Shown here piece by piece: positions 1-8,100 of a stretch of 11,988 bases of DNA. The translations under genes were made by a program, and so were the position numbers. Position 1 is the first letter of the stretch. Each line of letters begins with the position of its first letter. Origin of the DNA: Shewanellaceae bacterium UBA2521 (lineage in GTDB: Bacteria; Pseudomonadota; Gammaproteobacteria; Enterobacterales; Shewanellaceae); contig DDNL01000042.1 of the NCBI GenBank assembly GCA_002341165.1, positions 1 to 11,988 on the forward strand. Direction: 5' to 3'. The notes below the pieces were generated by a model, which searched no databases, was not told the origin of the DNA, and saw only the letters and a program-made list of their open reading frames with translations.

Positions 1-1
1 C

Positions 2-229
2 CACACCTTCGCCAGCTATGCGGTCATGCAAGGCTGCCCTTTAGTTATGGTGTCGAAAATGCTCGGTCATAAACGCTACCGCTCTACCCTGCGCTATACC
101 CATGTCAGCGATCCTATGGTCATTGAGCAAGCGGAGAAAGTCGGACAAATGCTTTATGAAACTGTGAACAAATCAGACTACGATAAACAGCTTGAAATAC
201 TGAGAGTCGAAATGGATATGAGTATTTGA
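2..229 (+). CDS. Tyrosine recombinase/integrase, C-terminal fragment (5' end outside window)
   Basis: This is the last 75 residues of a site-specific tyrosine recombinase, open to the left edge of the window, so the true start is not visible. The visible part begins with HTFASYAV, which normally follows the catalytic HxxR motif. It then shows LGH at residues 21-23 (the second conserved histidine region) and RSTLRYTH with the presumed nucleophilic tyrosine at residue 32 (codon 95-97). Family members cut and rejoin DNA through a covalent 3'-phosphotyrosine and act in phage integration, integron or transposon movement, or dimer resolution. The catalytic end appears intact, so the gene may be functional. 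Which recombinase subgroup it belongs to cannot be told from this fragment. A strong terminator lies just downstream and separates it from the next gene. It is somewhat richer in GC than the genes to its right. Confidence 0.88.
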   Translation, partial: HTFASYAVMQGCPLVMVSKMLGHKRYRSTLRYTHVSDPMVIEQAEKVGQMLYETVNKSDYDKQLEILRVEMDMSI

Positions 230-257
230 TTTTTTGTGATGATCATTGAGTTGAGTT

Positions 258-283
258 AAAAAGCCACAGCGTGGCTTTTTTTG
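258..283 (+). terminator. Rho-independent terminator after the recombinase gene
   Basis: AAAAAGCCAC (258-267) and GTGGCTTTTT (271-280) form a perfect 10-bp stem around an AGC loop and run into a T tract ending at 282. It starts 28 bp after the recombinase stop codon. With A residues on the left arm it could also work on the opposite strand. Confidence 0.9.
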
Positions 284-299
284 TTATTGATATCATGTG

Positions 300-305
300 T
301 ATAAT
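300..305 (+). promoter_or_regulatory. Possible -10 box for the HrgA-like gene
   Basis: A perfect TATAAT lies just after the terminator and 34 bp before the preferred ATG at 340. No good -35 hexamer sits at the usual spacing; the T-rich end of the terminator occupies that place. The match is exact but could be chance in AT-rich DNA. Confidence 0.35.
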
Positions 306-339
306 CAGAAATCTTTTTATTTTGATGCATAAGCTTGAT

Positions 340-1284
340 ATGTCACCGTTAAGTCAAACCGATCAAATTTTCCAGTTTTTAAAGCAACATCCCGATCAAC
401 CCTTTAAAGTTAAAGAAATTGCTCAAGGTATTATTGATGCACATCCTTCTGTTTACCAAGCTAAGCGATTAAATCCGCGTTTTGAATCCGATAAAGATTT
501 AGTGATCCAAGTAGCTGCCGAAGTGAGCAGTCATAAGCCTTTTTTATTAAAAAAATCCTCGCGTATTCGATGTAGATCAAAACCTAGACCTCGTATTTTT
601 TGGTATGAACAAGAGTTAGAACAGCCACTGACTACTGAGAAAAAGTCAAAAAATCAGCTTATAACTGCGAAACCCATTCCAGAGCACGAGCACGAGCATG
701 AGCTTTATCCTTTGCTCATTGAATACCTTGACGTAGAACACGGCTTACTGTGTAAGCGCATTGATGAAAAGACCTCTAAAAACAATAAAGGTGCAGGAGG
801 CAACCATTGGCTTCATCCCGATATTGTTGCAATGGAGCCGATTGCAGAAGCATGGCACGAACACATCAAAGAATGTTTACGTAGCGGTGGCGGTCAAAGT
901 GTGCGTTTGTGGTCTTTTGAAGTCAAAAAACGCATCACCATGAGCAATGTGCGTGAATCTTTTTATCAAGCAGTCAGCAACTCTTCTTGGGCACATTATG
1001 GTTATTTGGTGGCAACAGAGGTGCATGATCAAGAGGTTGAAAAAGAATTACGCATCTTAAGCAGCCTACACGGTATTGGTGTAATGCTGTTAAACCCAAG
1101 CAAACCTTGCGAAAGTGAAATCTTATTTCCTGCACAAGCTAAAACTGAGGCCGACTGGCAATCAATGAACCGCATCATGGAACAAAACTCCGACTTTGAA
1201 AACTTCGTGGATCGCGTATCCAACTACTACACAAGACATAAATACAACCTAAGAGATTGGGATAATCCCAAAGTAAAAAGGTAA
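340..1284 (+). CDS. HrgA/COG2958-like protein: winged-helix plus predicted PD-(D/E)XK nuclease
   Basis: The product has 314 residues if it starts at ATG 340; ATG 325 is an in-frame alternative and neither has a clear ribosome binding site. A GTG at 271 also opens the frame but lies inside the upstream terminator, so it was rejected. Residues about 4-65 (DQIFQFLKQH, VKEIAQGI) look like a winged helix. After a charged linker, the C-terminal half has HPD (D161) and, about 33 residues later, SFEVKK (E194, K196), followed by NVRESFYQAVSNSSWA. This D...ExK layout fits PD-(D/E)XK nucleases. The pattern matches, from memory, the COG2958 group that includes Helicobacter HrgA, a gene found in place of a restriction enzyme gene. 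DNA cleavage is therefore a plausible but unproven role. No partner methylase adjoins it; the type I system in this window is 4 kb away and faces the other way. Confidence 0.7.
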   Translation: MSPLSQTDQIFQFLKQHPDQPFKVKEIAQGIIDAHPSVYQAKRLNPRFESDKDLVIQVAAEVSSHKPFLLKKSSRIRCRSKPRPRIFWYEQELEQPLTTEKKSKNQLITAKPIPEHEHEHELYPLLIEYLDVEHGLLCKRIDEKTSKNNKGAGGNHWLHPDIVAMEPIAEAWHEHIKECLRSGGGQSVRLWSFEVKKRITMSNVRESFYQAVSNSSWAHYGYLVATEVHDQEVEKELRILSSLHGIGVMLLNPSKPCESEILFPAQAKTEADWQSMNRIMEQNSDFENFVDRVSNYYTRHKYNLRDWDNPKVKR

Positions 1285-1380
1285 ATCATGAAGCACATGA
1301 TATAAACCGACTTTAAATATTTAAGTGGTTAAGAGAAAAATAAAATAAGTTCTTTAGCTCACAAACCACCACTCCAATCT

Positions 1381-1403
1381 AAAAAGTGTTCACCTCACTT
1401 TTT
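1381..1403. terminator. A/T-rich hairpin, possible bidirectional terminator
   Basis: AAAAAGTG (1381-1388) and CACTTTTT (1396-1403) form a perfect 8-bp stem with a 7-nt loop. It lies in the 177-bp gap between the HrgA-like gene and the beta-helix membrane gene. The stem has only three G-C pairs and the T run is part of the stem, so termination would be weak. If active it would separate the two transcription units. Confidence 0.4.
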
Positions 1404-1450
1404 CAGAATACGTGTGAGCTGATACCACAGCATAAAAATGCATAAACCAT

Positions 1451-1456
1451 AAGGAG
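1451..1456 (+). promoter_or_regulatory. Shine-Dalgarno site of the beta-helix membrane protein gene
   Basis: AAGGAG lies 5 nt before ATG 1462. It is one of the best ribosome binding sites in the window and fixes the start of this gene. Confidence 0.75.
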
Positions 1457-1461
1457 ACAGG

Positions 1462-3765
1462 ATGTCACAAGATCAAGAAAAACCAAGAATTCAATTTTTT
1501 CAAGATTGGTACAATCAAGGTTCAGAAAATCGAGATGCCGAAATTTTGCAGGAAAGATGGGGAAACATCGACTGCACTCGACCAATATATGATTTTTTCA
1601 ATTGGCTTTATAAAGATAAAGATAAATGGAATACCTTTGTTGAAGCACTTCCTAATCAGGAAATTATATTAAATGATATGACGCTTACCCCTGAAAATAA
1701 TAATTTATTTAATGATTACATAATACCTAGTAATTTAAATCTAAAAGAAATTAAACTTAAACAGCAAGCTCATTTAGAGCATAATGATGAGGTAAATTTT
1801 AATGTTGAGAGTGCTCAAAAATTAATTCTTGATAACGTAAATGTCGATGTATATTTGTATTTAATAATTGGGTCTAATACACATACTTTAATAGAAAACA
1901 ATTGTATCTTTTCAAAAGATGTGTGTCTTACGTCAGAACACAGACAGACAGATAGAATAATTATTAAGAATAGTGAATTTAAAGGTCAATTGAATATAAA
2001 GAAAATTCTAGGTCCTGAAAGAGATCAATATCAATCTGGATTGTACTTTTATAGCTGCCACTTAGAATTTATTATATTAGACTATATAAACTTCTACTGT
2101 TTGGAGTTTCGTGATTGTAGAATAAATAATTTTGATATGGTTTATAGTTCTGAAAACATTCTTTTTTATAAATGTTTAATTTCGAATAAATTTGAAATAC
2201 GTGGTCCTGTAAGCGAATGTACGTTTGTTTTTAGAAACGTAGACATGAAGTCTATTGACTTAAAATTATCTGACTTAAAACATTTTGAGATAAGTGAATC
2301 TAAAATTGATTCTTGTAACATACTTGTAGAATCTGCAATAATTGATGTATTTAAAGTAGATGTAAATAACTCGTATATCAATCTTAAATTTAGCCTTAAC
2401 TTTCGCTATACTAACTTTGATATCTGCAATCAAAGAATAGATTTTAAATTGCATCATTTTATAAGTTATGATGAGAAGAAACCCCAGAGTGCACTGTCTC
2501 TTGATAACCTAAGACTAGAAAAAAGTTCAATAAAAATATTAAAAGACTCTATCACAGAAAAACCTGAACAACAGGGTATTTTAACTACGCGTTTACATAG
2601 TATTGTAGGCAATGAGGGGAGTGTAAAATTCGAAGGTATTTGTTTTGATAAGCCTGTCGATTTTAAGCATATATTCCTATATGATATGATATTTAATGAT
2701 TGTGATTTCAATTTACTACCTCTAAAAATGAATTATTCCTCTATTGAGCGCAACTTTTCTTTAGATGGTACGAATCAAAATGTTAAATCTCTTGACCTTA
2801 GATACTGTAACTTTAATGGTATATTAGCTATTGATTCTTCTATACAAAGTAAATTACACAATATCATTGATCTACGTGATACCAAGATCGCTAATGTACC
2901 CAGCTTAGATCAACTAGACCCAAACAAAAACAAACCTACTTCTTACGACTTGACCCGATTCTTTAAGAAAAAGACTTACACAAAGATTTTTTCAAAAGTC
3001 AGACCTAGAGCATCTATTAAAGAAAGGGTTTTGGATTTTTTCGATTTTGTAGCTCTATCGGTTTTACTATGTTTCTGTTGCTCTTTCTTATTAGATTATG
3101 CAACCTCCTCAACCTTTGCTGTACCAAACAGTACTCATGTGTTGGCTTACACATGTAAAGTTATTACATTACTTATCTTTACATTAATTTGTGGTTTTGT
3201 CTTGAAAAACAGTTTTAGATTTTATTTCAATTACGCCTCAGATTCAGAATTAGAAAGCAATGCATCAAAATACTGCCGTCTCAAATCTTTAGCACATCAA
3301 AACCAATCTCACGATTTAGCATTGCGTTTTACTGCTGCGGAGCATAAAGCAAAACGATATGGTGAGTTTGGCTGTATGGCAACGCTATTAGATTACATGA
3401 TGGAAATTACCTCAAATTATGGTATGAGCATCGCAAGACCTTTTCTATGCTTAATCTTCTTTAACATCATCGCTTTTGATTACCATGATCAAGTCTTTGC
3501 CACGCATAAGGAATTAGAACAATATGAAGCGCCACTTGTTATACGTAATGTCGTAGCTACTATTGCAGGAGGTCGCAATACCATTCGACAAGATATGCAA
3601 AGTGCAATTAAAAATATCAATGATAAACATGTAAGTGATCATGAAAAATATATGAGTGATAATGATATGCTGTCGCTCGATATTGCTTCAGGCTTGCAGG
3701 CTCTTATCTCTTTCTTCTTCATCTTCCTCATAGGTTTAGGTCTACGCAACAGATACAAAATATAG
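1462..3765 (+). CDS. Pentapeptide-repeat-like beta-helix protein with C-terminal membrane segments
   Basis: The 767-residue product has two parts. Residues about 60-500 contain many irregular short strands with recurring N/D-x-x-F/L-x units (for example CDFNLL, YCNFNG, IDLRDTKI), typical of a degenerate pentapeptide-repeat or right-handed beta-helix fold. The C-terminal third has hydrophobic stretches at about 528-546, 559-581, 656-672 and 746-761. Between the second and third is a helical cytosolic-looking segment (YCRLKSLA...ALRFTAAEHKAKR, about 607-635). The protein ends in a basic tail, LRNRYKI. This arrangement recurs in uncharacterised bacterial pentapeptide-repeat membrane proteins; that family link is from recall. 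No signal peptide is visible. A strong SD precedes the start and a terminator follows. The beta-helix part is notably AT-rich, suggesting acquisition by transfer. Function is unknown. A membrane-acting defence effector is a speculation based on the neighbouring nuclease-like and restriction genes. Confidence 0.72.
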   Translation: MSQDQEKPRIQFFQDWYNQGSENRDAEILQERWGNIDCTRPIYDFFNWLYKDKDKWNTFVEALPNQEIILNDMTLTPENNNLFNDYIIPSNLNLKEIKLKQQAHLEHNDEVNFNVESAQKLILDNVNVDVYLYLIIGSNTHTLIENNCIFSKDVCLTSEHRQTDRIIIKNSEFKGQLNIKKILGPERDQYQSGLYFYSCHLEFIILDYINFYCLEFRDCRINNFDMVYSSENILFYKCLISNKFEIRGPVSECTFVFRNVDMKSIDLKLSDLKHFEISESKIDSCNILVESAIIDVFKVDVNNSYINLKFSLNFRYTNFDICNQRIDFKLHHFISYDEKKPQSALSLDNLRLEKSSIKILKDSITEKPEQQGILTTRLHSIVGNEGSVKFEGICFDKPVDFKHIFLYDMIFNDCDFNLLPLKMNYSSIERNFSLDGTNQNVKSLDLRYCNFNGILAIDSSIQSKLHNIIDLRDTKIANVPSLDQLDPNKNKPTSYDLTRFFKKKTYTKIFSKVRPRASIKERVLDFFDFVALSVLLCFCCSFLLDYATSSTFAVPNSTHVLAYTCKVITLLIFTLICGFVLKNSFRFYFNYASDSELESNASKYCRLKSLAHQNQSHDLALRFTAAEHKAKRYGEFGCMATLLDYMMEITSNYGMSIARPFLCLIFFNIIAFDYHDQVFATHKELEQYEAPLVIRNVVATIAGGRNTIRQDMQSAIKNINDKHVSDHEKYMSDNDMLSLDIASGLQALISFFFIFLIGLGLRNRYKI

Positions 3766-3796
3766 AGTTTAATAATTTTGAGAGAGATAACCATTC

Positions 3797-3832
3797 AACC
3801 TTCATTTCACATCAGTAGATGAAGGTTTTTTT
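3797..3832 (+). terminator. Rho-independent terminator after the beta-helix membrane gene
   Basis: AACCTTCAT (3797-3805) pairs perfectly with ATGAAGGTT (3819-3827) around a 13-nt loop and leads into a run of seven T residues (3826-3832). It begins 32 bp after the stop codon and insulates the replication origin from upstream transcription. Confidence 0.85.
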
Positions 3833-3835
3833 ATA

Positions 3836-3844
3836 TTATCCACA
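3836..3844 (+). promoter_or_regulatory. DnaA box
   Basis: TTATCCACA is an exact match to the high-affinity DnaA box consensus. It lies just after the terminator and about 120 bp before the first iteron, a typical place for host DnaA loading at an iteron plasmid origin. Confidence 0.75.
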
Positions 3845-3963
3845 TATGCACAGATCAGTTATAACAGGTAAGTCAGAGTAATAAAGGTAAAAGATAGTAA
3901 AGGGCTTTTGTTAACCTATTTTTTTATAATTTATTTCAATGCTTTGCAAGCAAAATTTTTTTG

Positions 3964-4073
3964 ATATGTGTACCTCAATTCAGCTATATGTGTACTTAGA
4001 TTCAGTCTTATGTGTACTCAGATTCAGTGATATGTGTACCTATATTCAGTCATATGTGTACTTGGATTCACTC
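3964..4073 (+). repeat. Five tandem 22-bp iterons (Rep binding sites)
   Basis: Five head-to-tail units start at 3964, 3986, 4008, 4030 and 4052 with an exact 22-bp period. Each begins with ATATGTGTAC (TTATGTGTAC in the third), followed by a variable tetranucleotide and then ATTCAG (ATTCAC in the fifth). The 22-bp period is two helical turns, so Rep molecules would sit on one DNA face. In plasmids with Rep_3 initiators such repeats bind Rep for origin opening and copy-number control. Confidence 0.93.
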
Positions 4074-4096
4074 TACTTAAGTTACTTGTGTATATC

Positions 4097-4130
4097 TTAT
4101 GTGTACTTGACTTATTAAACGAGTACATAT
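4097..4130. repeat. Divergent iteron half-sites flanking the rep promoter
   Basis: A sixth, half-length iteron copy (TTATGTGTACTTGA, 4097-4110) faces an inverted half copy, GAGTACATAT (4121-4130), which lacks the GT dinucleotide. Its start is 45 bp from that of the fifth iteron, about two iteron periods. The pair overlaps the proposed rep promoter, as expected of an operator for Rep autorepression. Confidence 0.55.
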
Positions 4131-4133
4131 AAC
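4107..4133 (+). promoter_or_regulatory. Putative rep promoter
   Basis: TTGACT (4107-4112) is a 5/6 match to the -35 consensus and TATAAC (4128-4133) a 5/6 match to -10. They are separated by 15 bp, shorter than the ideal 17. The -35 box is fused to an iteron half-site and the -10 box to its inverted partner, so bound Rep would block RNA polymerase. A transcript would have a leader of about 150 nt. Confidence 0.5.
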
Positions 4134-4142
4134 TTAGTAAGT

Positions 4143-4196
4143 CACCGATTCTACACTCTTTTCTTTATAACTTTTTCATACTTTACATTATCGGTG
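4143..4196. repeat. Inverted repeat in the rep leader
   Basis: CACCGAT (4143-4149) and ATCGGTG (4190-4196) form a perfect 7-bp inverted repeat separated by 40 bp of pyrimidine-rich sequence. In RNA this would be a long-loop hairpin; in DNA it could be a pair of protein half-sites. It is distinct from the iteron sequence. Confidence 0.4.
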
Positions 4197-4247
4197 GATC
4201 ACTAGGTTTATATGATTGAGGCTTAATACCCTAATTAAGATAATAAA

Positions 4248-4269
4248 AAGTGAATTTAAGTACACATAT
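4248..4269 (-). repeat. Single inverted iteron just upstream of the rep start
   Basis: Read on the minus strand this 22-bp segment begins with ATATGTGTAC and continues TTAAATTCACTT. It matches iterons 2 and 5 at 19 of 22 positions each but lies in opposite orientation. It ends 7 bp before the AGGA ribosome binding site (4276-4279). A lone inverted iteron near rep is the usual form of a Rep autoregulatory operator. Confidence 0.72.
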
Positions 4270-4290
4270 CAAGATAGGAATCCCTTTGTT

Positions 4291-5019
4291 ATGGAAGAAA
4301 CCGTTAAAAAACCGCATTCATTTATTACTTCTAAAATGCGCTTAACAGCTAGAGAACAGGACTTGCTCACTTTGGCGGTTAAAAAAATTAAACTTTCTTC
4401 TGATCAGTATTTTTTCAAGCATCAAAAAAATGTGACCAAAGAGACCATAAAGACCGCTTTTAGCTTTACTACGCAAGAACTATCCCAACTGTTCCATGTT
4501 ACGCCTTCGGCCCTTTATCATACCTTAGATGAAGTGACAGACTCTCTGATCAATAAGCCTATTTTCCTGAAAAACCCAGACATGCAAGAGTTTGAAAAGA
4601 TTGTGCTGTTCTCTAACATCAAATACCGCTGCGGTGTGTTGACCTTAGAAGTCAGCCAATCTACAGCACTCATGATGCTTGATTATTCAAAAGGTTTTGG
4701 AGAGATTGATTTAAAGATTTTACTTAAACTCAATGGTGGTTACGAGAAAAGAATCTTAGATCTGATCTCTCGCTTCAAAAATAAAAGAGAATTTCAATGC
4801 TCCATAGATGAACTCGCTGAAATGCTCGGCACCCAGCGAGATAACTATAAATTGTTTTCTAACTTTCGTAGAGTCGTTATTGAGCGTCCTTTACAAAACA
4901 TCATTCAAAAAAGTAACGGTGTCTGGACTGCGAAAAAAGACTTTCCGAAAGGATACCACCTGATCAAAAAAGGCCGTCATTGCTCAGGTATCATTTTTAA
5001 AATGCATTACAACAAATGA
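4291..5019 (+). CDS. Plasmid replication initiator, Rep_3 family
   Basis: The 242-residue product resembles Rep_3 (PF01051) initiators, which bind iterons, melt the origin and recruit host DnaB. Residues 18-34 (LTAREQDLLTLAVKKIK) start the first winged helix, with a likely recognition region around FTTQELSQLFHVTPSALYHTLDEV. The second winged helix carries the family signature YEKRILDLISRFK...SIDELAEMLGT...YKLFSNFRRVVIERPLQNI (about 153-210). ATG 4291 was chosen over an upstream in-frame TTG at 4216. AGGA at 4276-4279 lies 11 nt ahead of it, and the extra 25 codons would cover the inverted iteron. Rep probably acts as a monomer at the iterons and a dimer at the inverted operator; this is inferred from the family. 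Typical length for this family is about 220-320 residues, so it looks complete. It converges on hsdR with an 86-bp gap. Confidence 0.9.
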   Translation: MEETVKKPHSFITSKMRLTAREQDLLTLAVKKIKLSSDQYFFKHQKNVTKETIKTAFSFTTQELSQLFHVTPSALYHTLDEVTDSLINKPIFLKNPDMQEFEKIVLFSNIKYRCGVLTLEVSQSTALMMLDYSKGFGEIDLKILLKLNGGYEKRILDLISRFKNKREFQCSIDELAEMLGTQRDNYKLFSNFRRVVIERPLQNIIQKSNGVWTAKKDFPKGYHLIKKGRHCSGIIFKMHYNK

Positions 5020-5083
5020 ATACAACTTATAGAGTGTAAGCAAGATAGGCATTTGAATTGGTTGATCTATTAGTTTTAACGTA

Positions 5084-5106
5084 AAGCATCGTGTGTGCTT
5101 GAGTTT
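5084..5106 (+). terminator. Weak hairpin between rep and hsdR
   Basis: AAGCA (5084-5088) can pair with TGCTT (5096-5100), followed within a few bases by TTTT. The stem is only 5 bp, so this is a weak candidate terminator for rep. No better terminator for either convergent gene is visible in the gap. Confidence 0.2.
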
Positions 5107-8100
5107 TATCTATTCTTCTTAAAATTCTCAGCTTGCTCAAGAATCTCTTTATAGACTTCATCACGATCAATCGGTGGATATTCCCACTCATCCAGCAAAC
5201 AGATCAAATCAAAATGTAACTCGCTTCTGATATCTTCTCGTTTATTCCAGTCTGTGTATTTTGCTTTATCGTCAATTACTTTTTTTACTTCTCTGGATAA
5301 CTCAAGAAGTTTATCTTCAGGATAAGTAAAATCGTATTTATGAGCAAGAGCAAGTAAAATATCGTAAAAAGCTTTTTCTTCAAAGTCGATACCCATATCG
5401 TTAAATGAAGTCATTTCTGATCTGAGTTCATTATAAAGATTAATGATTTCATCCGAAAAATCTTTAATGACTTCAGAACGAAGTACATCAGCCTCATCTC
5501 GTTCATTGTACTTCTCGACTAATGCACTCATCCTTTTACTAAAATCGATACCTTGGATTTTATTTGTCTTTTTAAACTCACCAATCGCTTTAGCTAGCAT
5601 TTGTTGAAGTAGTACTAGTTTTGTATTAGGTTGCTTCACTACGTCTAGCTTGGCTAAGTAATCATCATCAAAGATATCTATTTCACTACCACCTTGATCA
5701 CCTAACTTAAAGATTTCTTCAACACCATCACTAAGCAGTGCATCTTTAACCAGCTCTTGAACCCTTTTATTCATTTGAGCCACGTCAGGCGCATCACCTT
5801 TCGTAATTTTGAAGACAATCGTTCGAACTGCTAAATAGTAATGAATTTTATCCTTATGATCTTGATTCAAATCACTGCTTCCTACACAAATGTCATAAGC
5901 TGATTTAAGTCGTTTAGTCAGATCCATAAATGTCTGTTCAAACTTTTTCGACCTCAATACATAATCTGCTGATTCATTGAGGCATTTGAGCTGTTCTAAT
6001 GCTGTCCCATTGAAATATAAACTTGAATCGAACTCATGAAATAAAGCATCCAGCAAGCTAAGATGATCTTTGACGATAACAACAGACTCTTCTGTATCTT
6101 CTGATTGTTGAATTTGCTCTCCTGTATAGTGAGAGAGTGCCAGATTCATTTTCTTTTTAATACCAATGTAATCAACAACCAATCCTTTTTCTTTGCTTTG
6201 AAACGTGCGGTTTACTCGTGAAATGGTCTGAATTAAACTGTGCTTTTGTAAAGGCTTATCAATATAAATGGTGTCAAGAAAAGGTACGTCAAAGCCTGTG
6301 AGCCACATATCAACAACAATCGCAATTTTGAAGTTCGACTTCTCATTCTTAAACTGAGTATCGAGCTTTTTGCGGTATGCTTTATTGCCAAGCTTATCCC
6401 ATAACTCTTTATCATCGTCCTTATGACGTGTCATAATCATTTTAACACGCTCCATAGGCAAAACTTTTTTCTTATCATTTTCAGATAAAGTCGCACCTTC
6501 TTCACAGACTTTGACTTCATTCCATTGAGGACGAATTTGAATAAGCTCTTTATAAAATTCATAAGCAATTTCACGACTACTACAAACAAACATAGCTTTG
6601 CCTTTTTGAGTCGCTCCTTCATAGATACGGCTTTCATAGTGCTTAACAAAGTCTTTTGCTATAGCTTTAATCCGATCTGGATCACCCAAGATAGTAGACA
6701 TCTTTGCCATAGCTTGTTTGCTTTTATCAATTTGATATTCGTTGGTTCCAGCATCAAAACAAGCTTCGTAGTACTTTTCAATTTCATTGAGGGGTTGCTG
6801 ATCTAAAAGTACTTTTGCCGCTCTACCCTCGTAAACAATACGCACCGTAATTTCGTCAGCAACCGATTCAACCATGGTATAACTATCAACAATAGGTCCG
6901 AACACATCTAAAGTCGCATCAATCGGCGTACCTGTAAATCCTACATAAGTCGCATGAGGTAAAGATTCATGTAAGTACTTTGCAAATCCATAGGTCTTTT
7001 TCACACCGTCTTCTGTGACTGTAATCTTCTGATCTAAATTAATTTGACTGCGATGTGCCTCATCTGAAATACAAATGACATTCGTTCGCTCTGTTAGCAA
7101 CTGAAGATCTTCTGTAAATTTATGAATCGTCGTCAAAAATACCCCACCGCTTTGTCGCCCTTTAAGTTGTGCTCGTAACTCAGCTCGACTTTCTACACTG
7201 ATAATGTTTTCATCGCCCACATATTTTTTCGCATTGGTAAATTGACCAGAAAGCTGATCATTCAGATCTGTGCGATCGGTAATAAGAATAATGGTTGGGC
7301 TACCTAGTTCTTTATCTTTCATCAATAAACGAGATAAAAACAGCATTGTATAGCTTTTACCGCAGCCAGTTGAGCCAAAGTAAGTACCGCCTTTACCATC
7401 ACGAATAGGATCGTAAATAAGTTGTCCTTGATCATCCAAACACTTCATATGCTTTTTAATATTCAAAAACAGCTTCATGGCTGCATAATATTGAGGATAG
7501 CGACATACAATTTTTGTCTGGTCGCTCGAGGTATCAGGCAGATAAATGAAATGACGTATCACATGAGCTAAACGTTCTTTGTGAAACAGCCCATTAACCA
7601 TAGTAAAAAGTGAATCGATACCGTCTTTACTTAATTTTTCTTCGCCTGTAATTTTACGCCAAGCATAATAAAACTCATAAGGTGCAAAGTAAGAACCCAT
7701 TTTATTATTCACGCCATCACTGATCACACAAAAAGCATTGTACTTAAACAGTTCAGGAATATCTCGATCATACCTTATGGTCAGTTGCTTAAATGCATCA
7801 TAGATGGTTGCATCTTCACGTATGGCACTTTTAAATTCAAAGACAACTAAAGGTAAGCCATTGATATAAAGAATCCCATCAGGAATACGCAATTCGTATC
7901 CTTGAACCTCCATTTGATTAACGATACGGTACCTGTTTAAATCTCGCTTAGGCAAGTATTCTACTTTGGATTCCGCTACTTGAAGTAGTTCTTGCTCAGT
8001 ACTATTCAACTCAGCTACAACCGTGTCATAATCGATAAGCTGAATATAAAGGTCTTTTTGCTGCGCATCTTCACGCTTTAATAAAAAACCATCAGCAATA

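Larger units (their letters stand above)
3836..4130 (+). other. Putative theta replication origin (oriV)
   Basis: The region combines the expected parts of an iteron-type origin in order. A perfect DnaA box lies at 3836-3844. An A+T-rich stretch at about 3908-3937, with TTTTTTTATAATTTATTT, could be the unwinding element. A small TGCTT-TGC-AAGCA hairpin lies at 3940-3952. A weak match to the IHF consensus overlaps it (3934-3946, one mismatch). Five 22-bp iterons follow at 3964-4073, with additional iteron-like half-sites up to 4130. The rep gene starts downstream. No other gene was found between 3766 and 4290. Confidence 0.82.

Noticed and set aside
271..339. Upstream extension of the HrgA-like frame to a GTG start at 271
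   Set aside because: The GTG lies in the right arm of the upstream terminator, the extra residues are hydrophobic and unlike the rest of the protein, and a TATAAT at 300-305 lies inside the extension.
1285..1301. ATCATG-AAGCA-CATGAT inverted repeat right after the HrgA-like stop codon
   Set aside because: The 6-bp stem is weak and not followed by a T tract, so a terminator call is not supported.
4216..4290. N-terminal extension of Rep from a TTG codon
   Set aside because: It has no good ribosome binding site, covers the inverted iteron, and the Rep_3 similarity begins only after ATG 4291.
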